The notes under the pieces: generated by a model
Seen by the model: the letters and a program-made list of their open reading frames with translations, nothing else
What the model was told of the DNA's origin: nothing
Databases searched by the model: none
Shown: piece by piece, positions 26,533 through 36,900 of the stretch
Position numbering within the stretch: position 1 is the stretch's first letter
How the letters are laid out: each line of letters starts with the position of its first letter
Assembly: GCF_013106755.1 (NCBI RefSeq)
Contig: NZ_WHPF01000021.1
Location: 1-64,000 of the forward strand
Direction of reading: 5' to 3'
Source of the DNA: Limnovirga soli
Lineage (GTDB): Bacteria; Bacteroidota; Bacteroidia; Chitinophagales; Chitinophagaceae
Length of the DNA stretch: 64,000 bases
Translations under genes and position numbers: made by a program

Positions 26533-27300
26533 TCAATAAGGCGATGGGCTAACTGATGTCCAACCACCATCCACCACCAAACTTTGGCCGGTAATATGCC
26601 GAGATAAGGGCGATACCAAAAACAACGCCGCATGGGCAATATCAGCCACGGTTGCAGGCCTGCCCATTGGGGTGATACGGCTCCAGGTTGCATCATAAGC
26701 CACATCGGCACTGGTACGCTCGGTAACGGTTGCACCGGGAGCAATGGCATTTACACTTATTTTAAATGGAGACAGTTCTACCACCAAACTTTTGGCCAGC
26801 ATTTCCAATGCCGCTTTCGTCATACCATAGGCCGTTAACTGTTGGTGCGCCTGATGTCCGGTAACGCTAGACATAAACAAAATACTTCCCCCACTCTGTT
26901 GCTCTGCCATCTGTTTGGCGGCAGCCTGCGCCAAAAAAAAGCTGCCACTTAAATTCACATTCATCACACGTTGTAAGGCAGCGGGCTCGTAACTTAAAAA
27001 ATCGCCAAACAGGGTGATGCCTGCATTGGCTACAGCAATAGTAATTGCGCCATATCGTTTCACTGCTGCTGCCACCATAGTTTGTATAAAAACCACATCA
27101 GCAGCGTCGCCATGCATGGCCATGCAAACGCCGCCCGCAGCATTAATAGTTGCAGCGGCAGTATTTGCCAGCGATTCATCAATATCGTTTAATACCACAC
27201 AGGCGCCCTGCAAAGCAAGCTGACGTGCAATTTCAAAACCTATACCTACTCCGGCACCGGTTACAACGGCCACCTGATTACGAAATGGAGACTGATTCAT
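26533..27300 (-). CDS. SDR family NAD(P)-dependent oxidoreductase
   Basis: A 255-residue classical short-chain dehydrogenase. The ATG at 27300 (MNQSPFRNQVAVVTG) is chosen because family members begin this close to the cofactor loop; the frame also reaches 27327. Cofactor motif TGAGVGIGFEIA sits at about 14-25, the NAG motif VANAGITLFG follows, catalytic serine is in LFMSSVTGHQ and the YxxxK pair is in YGMTKAALEML. It is followed downstream by the sensor. The IlvD-type dehydratase is upstream across a repeat pair. Oxidation of a sugar or sugar acid is suggested by that neighbour, but the substrate is not determinable. Confidence 0.85.
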   Translation of the reverse strand: MNQSPFRNQVAVVTGAGVGIGFEIARQLALQGACVVLNDIDESLANTAAATINAAGGVCMAMHGDAADVVFIQTMVAAAVKRYGAITIAVANAGITLFGDFLSYEPAALQRVMNVNLSGSFFLAQAAAKQMAEQQSGGSILFMSSVTGHQAHQQLTAYGMTKAALEMLAKSLVVELSPFKISVNAIAPGATVTERTSADVAYDATWSRITPMGRPATVADIAHAALFLVSPLSRHITGQSLVVDGGWTSVSPSPY

Positions 27301-27402
27301 GTAATAGTTATTTTGGCAAACAATCAAAGAAATATAGCAAACTACAAGTTCAATATTTTATTATATGGCGTTGCTTTGGGGCCATGCTATAAATTATGTA
27401 GC

Positions 27403-27557
27403 GGCTTTACTTGCGTCGCACACTTGTGCGTTCAAATCTATACGCAGCAAAGCAGCCATTTTCTGATTTCGCAAGTACATCATGATCCATTTTAATCACC
27501 CAATTAACTGCTGATATTTGTACCATTCGTACAAGAGTGCGACGCAAGCGGCGATGC
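27403..27557. repeat. Head-to-head A pair (27403-27433 reverse, 27529-27557 forward)
   Basis: 27410-27427 and 27531-27548 form an 18-nt inverted repeat with one mismatch around the TTGCGTCGCAC core. The two tails differ: TAAAGCC on the left, CGGCGATGC on the right. It lies in the 295-nt gap between the SDR and dehydratase genes. Confidence 0.9.
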
Positions 27558-27595
27558 TATGAAAACAAATGCCCGGCTCAACTACACTATTGCGG

Positions 27596-29308
27596 CTAAT
27601 GCGAATCCCTGCTTACTTCACTACCAGAACTGCCTTGTAAAAAATCAAGATCGGCACCTAAATGGGCCTGTTGCACATGCTGCTGATATAGTTGTACATA
27701 GCCACGTGCAGCCATTTGTACCGGCGATTGCCACATCAATTTTCTGCGTTGCAATTCCTCATCGCTTACCTGTAGCTGCAAAGTGCGGGCATGCACATCA
27801 AGGTGGATAATATCTCCACTTTGCACCAGCGCAAACACACTACCCACTGCAGCTTCAGGAGAAACGTGTAATACCACCGTACCAAAGCCAGTACCACTCA
27901 TACGCCCATCGCTGATGCGCACCATATCGGTAATGCCTTTATCCAACAGCTTTTTTGGCAGCCCCATATTACCCACTTCGGGCATACCGGGATAACCCTT
28001 TGGACCAACATTTTTTAACACCAGGATACTGGTTTCATCCACTTCAAGGTCTTCAATATCTATACGGGCTTTATAATCTTCAATATTTTCAAATACCACG
28101 GCTTTACCGCTATGTTGTAACAAAGCCGGCGTTGCGGCAGATGGTTTTAATACGGCACCATCGGGGCATAAATTGCCTTTAAGCACCACTACCCCGGATT
28201 GTGGATTAAAGGGTGCAGCAACTGTACTAATTACATCGCTGTTATAACAAATAGCATCTGTATAATTCTGCTGCATTGTTTTGCCATTTACTGTAATTAC
28301 ATCCTTATGCAAAAAAACATCCAGCTCTTTTAATACAGCAGGCAGTCCACCGGCATAAAACAAATCTTCCATAAAATGCTTGCCGGATGGTTGCAGGTTG
28401 GCAATTAATGGAATATTGGCGGAGAGCCTGTCAAAATCATCCATATTCAGGGGAACACCTACCCTGCCTGCAATGGCCATTAAATGAATCACAAAATTGG
28501 TAGAGCCTCCAATAGCGGCATTGGTTATTATAGCGTTTTCAAATGCCTGTTTATTTAAAATTTGAGACGGTGTTAGCTGTTCATTTACCATGGCTACAAT
28601 TCGCTGGCCGCTCATATGTGCCAATACTTTTCTGCGCGAATCAGCGGCAGGAATTGCAGCATTTCCTGGCAAAGAAAGTCCCAGCGATTCTATCATACAG
28701 GCCATGGATGAAGCTGTACCCATAACGGCACAATGGCCTTTGCTACGGGCCATGCAGCCTTCGGCAAACTCGAATTCTTCATCACTCATTTCTCCTGAGC
28801 GATTGGCATTATCAAAACGCCATAAATCTGATGTGCCGATATTTTGCCCTTTGTATTTACCGGTAAGCATGGGCCCGCCAGAAACTACAATAGTGGGAAT
28901 ATTAACGCTGCATGCACCCATTACCAGGGCCGGTGTAGTTTTATCGCAACCGCAAAGCAATACTACAGCGTCTAATGGATTGGCACGGATAGATTCTTCC
29001 ACATCCATACTTACCAGATTGCGGTATAACATGGCCGTGGGTTTCATTAGGGTTTCGCCTAATGACATTACCGGAAATTCAACAGGAAAACCACCTGCTT
29101 CGTAAATACCATGCTTTATAGATTCAGCCAATTCCCTGAAATGGGCATTACAAGGGGTAAGTTCGCTCCAGGTATTGCAAATGCCAATTACGGGTTTTCC
29201 TTTAAATTCATGAGATGGAATGCCCTGGTTCTTCATCCATGCACGATAAATAAAACCGTCTTTCCCTTTTTTACCAAACCAGTTTGCACTGCGCAATGTT
29301 GAAGACAT
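27596..29308 (-). CDS. IlvD/Edd family dehydratase (sugar-acid type)
   Basis: A 570-residue iron-sulfur dehydratase. Likely cluster ligands by family alignment are C53 (TPCNAH), C121 (CGCDKTTP) and C193 (SKGHCAVMG). The VMGTASSMACMIESLG segment and the C-terminal DGRMSGTGFGTVVLHVSPEAAVG complete the family pattern. The pattern is closest to pentonate dehydratases (L-arabinonate, D-xylonate, D-fuconate, as in Rhizobium and Azospirillum) rather than biosynthetic dihydroxy-acid dehydratase. No other branched-chain amino-acid gene is nearby, and a pentose-releasing PUL and an SDR are. A role in non-phosphorylating pentose or fucose oxidation is therefore inferred, but IlvD itself cannot be ruled out. 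Confidence 0.85.
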   Translation of the reverse strand: MSSTLRSANWFGKKGKDGFIYRAWMKNQGIPSHEFKGKPVIGICNTWSELTPCNAHFRELAESIKHGIYEAGGFPVEFPVMSLGETLMKPTAMLYRNLVSMDVEESIRANPLDAVVLLCGCDKTTPALVMGACSVNIPTIVVSGGPMLTGKYKGQNIGTSDLWRFDNANRSGEMSDEEFEFAEGCMARSKGHCAVMGTASSMACMIESLGLSLPGNAAIPAADSRRKVLAHMSGQRIVAMVNEQLTPSQILNKQAFENAIITNAAIGGSTNFVIHLMAIAGRVGVPLNMDDFDRLSANIPLIANLQPSGKHFMEDLFYAGGLPAVLKELDVFLHKDVITVNGKTMQQNYTDAICYNSDVISTVAAPFNPQSGVVVLKGNLCPDGAVLKPSAATPALLQHSGKAVVFENIEDYKARIDIEDLEVDETSILVLKNVGPKGYPGMPEVGNMGLPKKLLDKGITDMVRISDGRMSGTGFGTVVLHVSPEAAVGSVFALVQSGDIIHLDVHARTLQLQVSDEELQRRKLMWQSPVQMAARGYVQLYQQHVQQAHLGADLDFLQGSSGSEVSRDSH

Positions 29309-29396
29309 GATTGTTTTTATTTGAATATGGTAGCAATACTTTCACTATGGAAAGATAAAATAAAAACACGTATGCCCTTGTCAATAATTAGCGTAG

Positions 29397-29762
29397 TTAC
29401 TGCTCTTTTATTTGCGCCTCTTTATCTACCACAATTTGTGGTTTGTTTTTAAAGGTTTCTATCTTGCCTGTTACGCAAACGGTTTTATTTTTAAATTTTT
29501 CTTCCGGGGCATAGGTGAAATTTTTTCTATCGTCGCCCCAAATAACCAGGGTTAGTTGTTGATTGGGGTAGGCCGCACCCATGTTAATAAAAGTGGGTTT
29601 ATTCTTTGTGGCATCAAGGTATTTGCCGCCATAAATTTTACCACAAACCGTTACTGTTTGCCCAATATATTTCGAAGCATCTTTGGGCTGAATAACTGTT
29701 TGTGAAATACCGGAAAATGCAATAAAGGCAAGGGGTGCCAGGAGAAGAATTGTTTTGATCAT
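29397..29762 (-). CDS. Small secreted OB-fold-like protein
   Basis: A 121-residue exported protein (MIKTILLLAPLAFIAFSGISQ leader). The mature part reads as a five-strand OB-type fold (YIGQTVTVCGKIYGG, FINMGAAYPNQQLTLVIWGDDRKNF, FKNKTVCVTGKIETFKNKPQIVV), like small proteins annotated as nucleic-acid-binding OB-fold. There are two cysteines, in TVCGK and TVCVTG. It lies downstream of the BNR gene across a repeat. The function is unknown and its place outside the cytoplasm argues against nucleic-acid work. Confidence 0.65.
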   Translation of the reverse strand: MIKTILLLAPLAFIAFSGISQTVIQPKDASKYIGQTVTVCGKIYGGKYLDATKNKPTFINMGAAYPNQQLTLVIWGDDRKNFTYAPEEKFKNKTVCVTGKIETFKNKPQIVVDKEAQIKEQ

Positions 29763-29935
29763 AACATCAGTTTTTAAGGTTATACATAAAAAAATACTTC
29801 GTTAGAAGCATAGGGCTTTATGCAAAATAGGATTGCTGATGCTGACGAATACTAAAATAAAAAAAATATTTAAAATGTCAAAGTGAAAATATTGGCCTTT
29901 TTTGTTTTTGCTGCATTTTTTGCCGCCATAAAAGA

Positions 29936-29965
29936 GGAACCCTGAACCGAGCGTGGCAAGAGGCG
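29936..29965 (+). repeat. Dispersed repeat, subfamily B, forward, single
   Basis: GGAACCCTGA, ACCGAGCGTGG, CAAG, AGGCG; the CCATAAAAGA left flank is shared with the copy at 19624. Confidence 0.85.
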
Positions 29966-30001
29966 TTAAATAGCAAAACCAGAGATGGGCCAATAATATA
30001 T

Positions 30002-30039
30002 GCAAACAGCACCTGCATAAAACTACAGGTGCTGTTTGC
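30002..30039 (-). terminator. 14-bp perfect stem-loop past the BNR gene
   Basis: GCAAACAGCACCTG (30002-30015) pairs perfectly with CAGGTGCTGTTTGC (30026-30039) around a 10-nt loop, 21 nt past the BNR stop. No long T-run follows, so it may be a terminator or a processing/stability hairpin. Confidence 0.5.
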
Positions 30040-30060
30040 TTTGTAAAATTACATTACCAA

Positions 30061-33000
30061 TTAAGGGGCTACATCAATATGGATTGTATTACGCTGTATA
30101 CTTTTTGCCTTATTATTAAAAGCAGGTATTTTGGTATTAATAATGGTTTGCAGGTGCTGTAGTTGCAAATCAATTTTTTGGGTTAGATCGTTGTACACCT
30201 GGTACATTCCCTTTGTTGGTTTTGAATCGGCTAATTGCAACAAATAATTCATGGTAGCCAGTTTTTCTTCGAGCTTTAGCGGAAAACGCAGATTATCTTC
30301 ATTGGCCTGAATTTTCTCGTTAAATAACTCATCTTTTATAGCAGTTATATCCGCTATTATTTGCTGGCCTTCCTGTTTAAATGGTTGGGCATTGGCGGAA
30401 TCTGTAATACTTCCAAGAAAATCATTTATTTGCCGGGTAATTTGCTTTATTTGGGCAGTACCCGCCGATAGCTGATTAAGCTTTTTGCAAATATTAAGGT
30501 TTAAATCAAATTGCTCCTGCAAATCGGCGATGGTGGCAGCATTGCGTGGATCGCGTAGGATGGTAAATGTCTGCTCGTTTACCACCACTCCATCGGCAAA
30601 AAACTTTGCCTTATAGGTACCGGGCACTATAACAGGGCCTTGCAAACTGGCTTCAAATGTAGCACTGGTATCGCCTTTGGCTTCGGGGTAGCGCATATTC
30701 CAAACAAATTGATTAATTCCCGGCACCGCTTTAAGCATATTGGCAGCTAGCTGCTTTTTGTTTTCGTAAAAGGCGGCGGCAGGCTCAGCATTATCGCCTT
30801 TGGAATCTTTTATGTTGGAATAGGCAATTATACTATCGCCGCTATTGGTATAAAAGGCCAGCTTAATTTCACCGGCAGGTTTTGTTTGCAGGTAATAACG
30901 GAAAATTACCCCATTGGACAGATTTTGACCATCGTGAATACTTTCACCATTACCTAATGAGCCACCGGTACCGGGAAAGCGATAGGTAGCCCTTGGCTTA
31001 AACAGAAATGCTTTTGCTTTTGCAGCATCGTTTAACTGGTAAATGGTAGTAAGATCGTCTAATATCCAGAAAGAACGGCCATGGGTGGCTATTACCAAAT
31101 CGTTTTCCCTGCTTTGAATTTGTATATCATGCACAGGTGTATTGGGCAAATTCAACTGCAGGCTTTGCCAGCTGGCGCCATCATCAAAAGAGATCATTAT
31201 TCCGGTTTCCATACCTGCATACAATAAACCCTTGTGTGTGGGATCTTCCCGTACGCACCGGTTGTATACATGCTCATCTAGTCCATTGGTAAGCATTACC
31301 CATGTTTTGCCATAATCTGCTGTTTTTAAAATATAAGGCCTTTCATCCCCACTTTTATAACGGGTTGCAGATACATAACAAACAGCAGCATCAAAATGGG
31401 ATGGTTCTACATAGCTTATCAAGGCAAAGGCAGGCAATGAAGGAGGTGTAACATTCGCCCAGCTTTTACCATTATCGGTGCTTATATGTACCAGTCCATC
31501 ATCACTACCCGCCCATAAAACGCCTGCAGTTACGGGGCTTTCTGCAAATGCAAATATGGTTGCATATGTTTCGGTACCGGTAATATCAAGTGTAATGGGG
31601 CCACCACTGGGTTGTAAAGTAGATGTATCGTGCCGGGTAAGATCGGGGCTAATATCCTCCCAGGATTGGCCTCCATCAAAACTGCGGTGTACTATATTGG
31701 AGGTAGCATATAAACATTTGGGATTATGAGGTGAAAATCCAATTGGATAAGTCCAGTTAAACCTGTATTTATATTTAGAGGCTCCAATGCCATAGTTCTG
31801 CTCAGGATATACAGAAATGCAGCGGTATTGATCTGTTCTCTCATTAAATGTTGACATTAAGCCATCATATTCCCCACCATAAGTTATGGCGGCATCTGTA
31901 GGGTCGGGAACAATATAACCGGCTTCACCTCCACCTACAGGGTGCCAGTCTTTATCAGCAATAATATCACTGGCAGTGCGGCTTTTAATTTTTATGCTGC
32001 TATTATCCTGCTGCGGACCATAAATATTATAAGGGAATTCATTATCCAGGTTTACATGGTAAAACTGTGCTGTTGGCAAGTGTTGTGCCGTAAAATTTTT
32101 ACCCCCATCAAACGTGATTTGCGGACCACCATCATCGCCCATTATCCAGTTATTGGCATCGGTGGGGTTAATCCACATGTCGTGATTATCGCCATGCCTG
32201 TTATTTACTACTTTCCAGGTGGCACCATCATCAATAGACTTCCAGAACTCTACATTTAAAACATATAAAGTATGCTCGCTTTTGGTATCGGCAAATAACT
32301 GGCTAAAATACCAGGGCCGCTGTGTAAGATCATTTAATGTACTTACCCGGCTCCAGCTAGCACCCCCATCTTCTGAGTGGTATACGCCATACTGTTCATT
32401 TTCTACAATAGCCCAAAGCTTATTATGGTTTACCGGTGATACGGTACATATAATTTTTCCTTTTAACCCTTTTGGCATACCGGGATTTTCTGAGATTAAA
32501 GTCCATGTATCACCACCATCGGTAGACTTATACAAACCACTACCCTTGCCGCCGCTGCTTAATGAGTAGGGTGTTCGCCATGCCTTCCACATAGATGCGT
32601 ATAGTATAGCCGGGTTTATTGCATCCATTTTAACATCAACGCAGCCGGTTGTATCATCCACAAATAATACCTGTTGCCAGCTTTTACCACCATCTTTACT
32701 GCGAAACAAGCCACGTTCCTTATTGGGAGTTGGTCCCCATATTTTACCTTGTGCAGCCACATAAACCAAATCAGGATTTTGGGGATGCACTACAATGGAG
32801 CCTATGGCATTAGACTGGGTTAAACCCATATGCTGCCATGTTTTACCGGCATCAATGCTTTTGTAAACGCCATCGCCAAAAGATATATTACCCCTCATTT
32901 CCACTTCGCCCATACCAGAATATACCACATTTACATTACTGGCGGCAACCGCCACAGCGCCCACTGAGGAAGAATGAAATACAGTATCGCTTACCACATC

Positions 33001-33273
33001 CCAACTATTACCCCCATCCGTAGTTTTCCAAACACCGCCACCTACTGTACCGGCATAATACACCATATTATTGCCAGGTATGCCTGTAACAGCAATACTT
33101 CTGCCACCTCTGAAAGGGCCAATATTACGCCACTGCAAACCTGTATATATCTCAGTATTATTGTTTACTGGAATTACTGGTGCAGCTTGACCCTTTTTTT
33201 TGGTTTGCCCCTCTGCCACCAATGTAAAAAAACAGGCTGCTATAACGCAACAAAAAATATTTACACGATTCAT
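30061..33273 (-). CDS. Secreted BNR/sortilin-type beta-propeller protein
   Basis: A 1070-residue exported protein (leader VNIFCCVIAACFFTLVAEGQ) composed of many Asp-box (BNR) repeats, for example GVWKTTDGGNSWDVV, VYKSIDAGKTWQHMG, GLFRSKDGGKSWQQV, KSTDGGDTWTLI and VHISTDNGKSWANV. These build one or two ten-bladed propellers as in the sortilin/VPS10 class and in proteins annotated as WD40/YVTN/BNR or glycosyl hydrolase. The C-terminal about 250 residues are beta-rich followed by helical and coiled segments. No sialidase catalytic residues were recognised, so an enzyme label is not justified. It stands alone at the head of its strand block. Confidence 0.8.
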   Translation of the reverse strand: MNRVNIFCCVIAACFFTLVAEGQTKKKGQAAPVIPVNNNTEIYTGLQWRNIGPFRGGRSIAVTGIPGNNMVYYAGTVGGGVWKTTDGGNSWDVVSDTVFHSSSVGAVAVAASNVNVVYSGMGEVEMRGNISFGDGVYKSIDAGKTWQHMGLTQSNAIGSIVVHPQNPDLVYVAAQGKIWGPTPNKERGLFRSKDGGKSWQQVLFVDDTTGCVDVKMDAINPAILYASMWKAWRTPYSLSSGGKGSGLYKSTDGGDTWTLISENPGMPKGLKGKIICTVSPVNHNKLWAIVENEQYGVYHSEDGGASWSRVSTLNDLTQRPWYFSQLFADTKSEHTLYVLNVEFWKSIDDGATWKVVNNRHGDNHDMWINPTDANNWIMGDDGGPQITFDGGKNFTAQHLPTAQFYHVNLDNEFPYNIYGPQQDNSSIKIKSRTASDIIADKDWHPVGGGEAGYIVPDPTDAAITYGGEYDGLMSTFNERTDQYRCISVYPEQNYGIGASKYKYRFNWTYPIGFSPHNPKCLYATSNIVHRSFDGGQSWEDISPDLTRHDTSTLQPSGGPITLDITGTETYATIFAFAESPVTAGVLWAGSDDGLVHISTDNGKSWANVTPPSLPAFALISYVEPSHFDAAVCYVSATRYKSGDERPYILKTADYGKTWVMLTNGLDEHVYNRCVREDPTHKGLLYAGMETGIMISFDDGASWQSLQLNLPNTPVHDIQIQSRENDLVIATHGRSFWILDDLTTIYQLNDAAKAKAFLFKPRATYRFPGTGGSLGNGESIHDGQNLSNGVIFRYYLQTKPAGEIKLAFYTNSGDSIIAYSNIKDSKGDNAEPAAAFYENKKQLAANMLKAVPGINQFVWNMRYPEAKGDTSATFEASLQGPVIVPGTYKAKFFADGVVVNEQTFTILRDPRNAATIADLQEQFDLNLNICKKLNQLSAGTAQIKQITRQINDFLGSITDSANAQPFKQEGQQIIADITAIKDELFNEKIQANEDNLRFPLKLEEKLATMNYLLQLADSKPTKGMYQVYNDLTQKIDLQLQHLQTIINTKIPAFNNKAKSIQRNTIHIDVAP

Positions 33274-33380
33274 AACCGAAAATTTATGAGGAAAGTTAAC
33301 AACAATGCTGCGGACTAAATATTAGATTTTAAAATCTTTGCCAAAATGAGGGGATACCAGCTATAGAACAAATGGCAACT

Positions 33381-33760
33381 ACTCTTGCGTCGCAATCACT
33401 TTATCGTTCTGTTTTCATGGCGGCAATGCAATAATGGATTGTATATTGTACGCAACAACAAATGCCTGGGATCCTTTTAAAAAATCAGCAATGCTTTAAA
33501 ATAATTTAGTGTGTATGATTTTCGTCAGCATTTAATTAATTATGGTTAATTAAGACTTACCAAAAACGATTTGATAAAAGTAAATTTTATTGTTTAATAA
33601 CAATTACAATTTTTAACTAAATAATTAAACAGGAAAAATGCAATAGTCAAGTAAATGAATGTAAAAGTTTAAAAACCAGTAATTTATAATATTCCGGCAA
33701 TATGCATTTGTGTAAAGCTGCATTGAGTTGTAGCCGTACAAGTGTGCGACGCAAGAGCAG
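33381..33760. repeat. Widely spaced A pair (33381-33400 reverse, 33736-33760 forward)
   Basis: The left unit keeps CTTGCGTCGCA but has diverged flanks. The right unit is GTACAAG, GTGCGACG, CAAG, AGCAG with an ATGCCCGGCTAC outer motif near 33777. At 380 nt this is the longest pair in the window. Confidence 0.75.
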
Positions 33761-33826
33761 CTGCCCATTGAAATAATGCCCGGCTACAAATAAATATTCA
33801 TACTGACTAGAATCAATTGTTTGAAC

Positions 33827-33857
33827 AACGAACGCAAGGGATAATTTTATAAATTTG
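33827..33857 (+). promoter_or_regulatory. Bacteroidota-type promoter for the six-PAS kinase
   Basis: TTG at 33827-33829, a 20-nt spacer, then TAAATTTG at 33850-33857, matching the TTG / TAnnTTTG pattern of Bacteroidota sigma-A promoters. The predicted leader before the ATG at 33933 is about 70 nt. Confidence 0.45.
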
Positions 33858-33932
33858 AAGACTGTTACAATGACACTATAAATTATTAGTGCAAAAAACG
33901 GTTGCCATTCTTTGGTACACTAAAAAATATAC

Positions 33933-36900
33933 ATGAACACAAGAGAATCTAACCATTTTGCATTTTCAAAAAGCACATCGGAAGATGCGCGAATGGCGCT
34001 GCAAAATTTACTTTCTACATTTTCCAATACAGCAAAAGATGCCATTTTAGCGGCTATAATTAATAATCCCAATGCCGGTATTTGCATAACTGATAAAGAT
34101 GGATTTATTGTAGCAATTAATGAAGCTTTTTCAACTCTTTCAGGGTATAGTAAGGCAGAGCTAACTGGTAGTTATTTTACCAAATTTTTACCGGCTGCTA
34201 CCCAAAAAGAACAGCAATTATTGTATCATAAAAATGGCTATAAAGTACCTGTTTTTATATTGGATGAATTGTTGGAAAAGCAGGCTCATAATAGTTATAA
34301 TATTACAATATTAACTGAAACAAAAATTAACGGCGAAAGTATTAATACACATATAGCCAACGAAAAATTCCGGGATATTATTGGCAATGCCATGCATGCT
34401 TTTTTTATACAATCTTCAACCGGAGCAATACTTGAAAATAATGATGCCACATTGGAATTATTTGGCTACTCAGCCATTGAACTGCCGCAAGTAAATATTA
34501 ATGAGCTGTTTGATATAAACTCGCAGGAATGGCAGGATATTATTAACACCAGAGCAAATACCGGCAAAGCAAAGGGAGAAGTAAAAGCAATTAAAAAAAA
34601 TGGGGAAGTTTTTAGCTGCGAAATTTTTACGGTAGCCTTTACTGATAAAGGTAATCAGCAATGTATTGGCAATGTGGTAATGGATCTTTCACTGATTAAA
34701 AAGCAGGCCATAGAATTACAGCAGATTAATCATGAAATGGAAATTATTCTTGATAATACAGAGGAAGTATTCTTTGTTATTAATACCCAATTAGAAATTC
34801 TAACTTTTAATAAAGCAGCTAAAATAAAAACAGCCCGGTTTTTAAACATAAACCTTAATAAAGGCTTATCGTTTTTGGCCCTGGTACCTTCAAAAAAACA
34901 AAAGCTTTTTGCCAATGCATTTGCAAACTTGCAAATGGGCAAAACCATTCATACCAAGCATACATTTTTATACGCCAGTGAAATGGCATGTATATATGAT
35001 ATTGTATTTACTCCAATCTCTGACGAATATGGCAACAACAATAAATTTATTGTAAATGCCCGTGATATTACTGCTGAGGAAATTGCAAACCGGGAAATAA
35101 AAAAATCCCGGCATATGATTAAACTAAACGAAAGAAGGTACCGGGCCCTTGTTGAAAATGGTGCCGATGCCGTTGTGATACTTACCGAAGACGCAAAACC
35201 ATTATATGTTTCCCCAAGTGCGTATAAAATATTGGGGTATAAAGAAGAAGATGCCGATCACCTGGATATGTTTTCGCTTACACACTCCGAAGACATACCC
35301 TACGTTATAGATGTATGGCAAAAAGTTCTTGAAAACCCCGGAATACCCATACGTGGCTATACTTCTAGAATATTGCATAAAAACGGAACCTGGAGATGGA
35401 TGGAGGATACGATTACCAATCTATTACACGACCCCTCAGTAAATGGTATAGTAGATAATTTTAGGGATGTTACTGATAAAATTGAAGCCGATGAAAAGCT
35501 GATAAAAAGTTTTAAAGAAATATCTGATTATAAATTTGCATTGGATGAATCCTGTATTGTAGATATATCAGACCAGCATGGCACCATATTACAGGTGAAC
35601 GATAATTTTGTAAAAATTTCCAAATACAGCGCTGCAGAAGTTGTGGGCAAAAATCATAACATTGTCAACTCTGGCTACCACGATAAAGCCTTTTTTGAAA
35701 ATTTATGGCAAACTGTTAATGCAGGCAAAGTATGGCGGGGCGAAATAAGAAATAAAGCCAAAGACGGATCTCTGTATTGGGTGGATGCCACCATTGTACC
35801 CTTCTTAAATGAGGACGGCAAGCCTTATCAATACCTGGCTATAACCAACGATATCAGCCATAGAAAAGAAGCAGAGAATGCTCTGGAAATAAGCAACGAA
35901 AGATTTGAACTGGCCTCCAAAGCCACTTCTGATGCCATTTGGGACTGGGACCTGGTTAGCCATACCAAACACTGGGGCCAGGGCTTTACCACTTTATTTG
36001 GCCATACCATCGAGGACCATGCTTACCCCTATTCATGGAAAGAACATATACACCCCGATGACCGGGAAGAAGTAGTACAAAGCATTTATGATGCTATTAA
36101 CGGAAATGGCAATATTTGGAATAAAGAATACCGTTACCTAAAATATGATGGCACTTATGCTTTTGTGCACGATAAAGGGCTCATTGTAAGAAACAGTCAG
36201 CAAAAGGGCATTAGAATGATTGGCGCCATTAACGATATTAGTGAACGTAAACTGGCCGAGCAGCAGTTAAAAGAACTAAATCTGGCACTTTCCCTAAAAG
36301 CAGATGAACTTTCCACTTCCAACGCCGATTTACAGGCTTTTGCCTATATTGCCTCACATGATCTGCAGGAGCCACTGCGCATGGTAACCAGCTTTCTTGA
36401 TTTACTGGAAAGAAAATACGGTAACAAAATTGACGAAACCAGTAAACAATACATTCATTTTGCTGTGGACGGGGCAGAAAGAATGAAAGTGCTTATTAAA
36501 GACCTTCTGGCCTATTCAAGGGTAGGCACCAGGGCACTTGAAATAGAAAAAGTAAATGTATCCGAGGTGGTAGAAGAAATAAAACAAACACTCTTCAACG
36601 ATTTTGATGATAATAAAGCCACCCTTATCACCGAAAACCTACCTACCTACATTATGGCTGGCAAAACAGCTTTTACCCAACTGCTGCAAAACCTGGTGGG
36701 GAATGCGCTAAAATACCAGCCTCCTGGCAATACACCCATTATTATCATTACCGCAGAGCAGCAACCAAATCATTGGCTGTTTTGTGTTAAAGACAATGGC
36801 ATTGGCCTCGACCCCAAATTTTACGATAAAATATTCGTTGTTTTCCAAAGATTACATAACCGGGATGATTATAGCGGAACCGGTATTGGGCTGGCCATTT

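Larger units (their letters stand above)
33274..33932. other. 659-nt divergent intergenic region with repeats and a promoter
   Basis: Between the divergently transcribed BNR gene and the six-PAS kinase. It contains repeat units at 33381-33400 (reverse) and 33736-33760 (forward), a low-complexity AT-rich stretch at about 33520-33660, and a promoter match near 33850. No frame of interest is seen. Confidence 0.6.

Noticed and set aside
30061-33273. Sialidase annotation for the BNR protein
   Set aside because: Only Asp-box repeats are visible; no arginine triad or catalytic tyrosine/glutamate arrangement was recognised.
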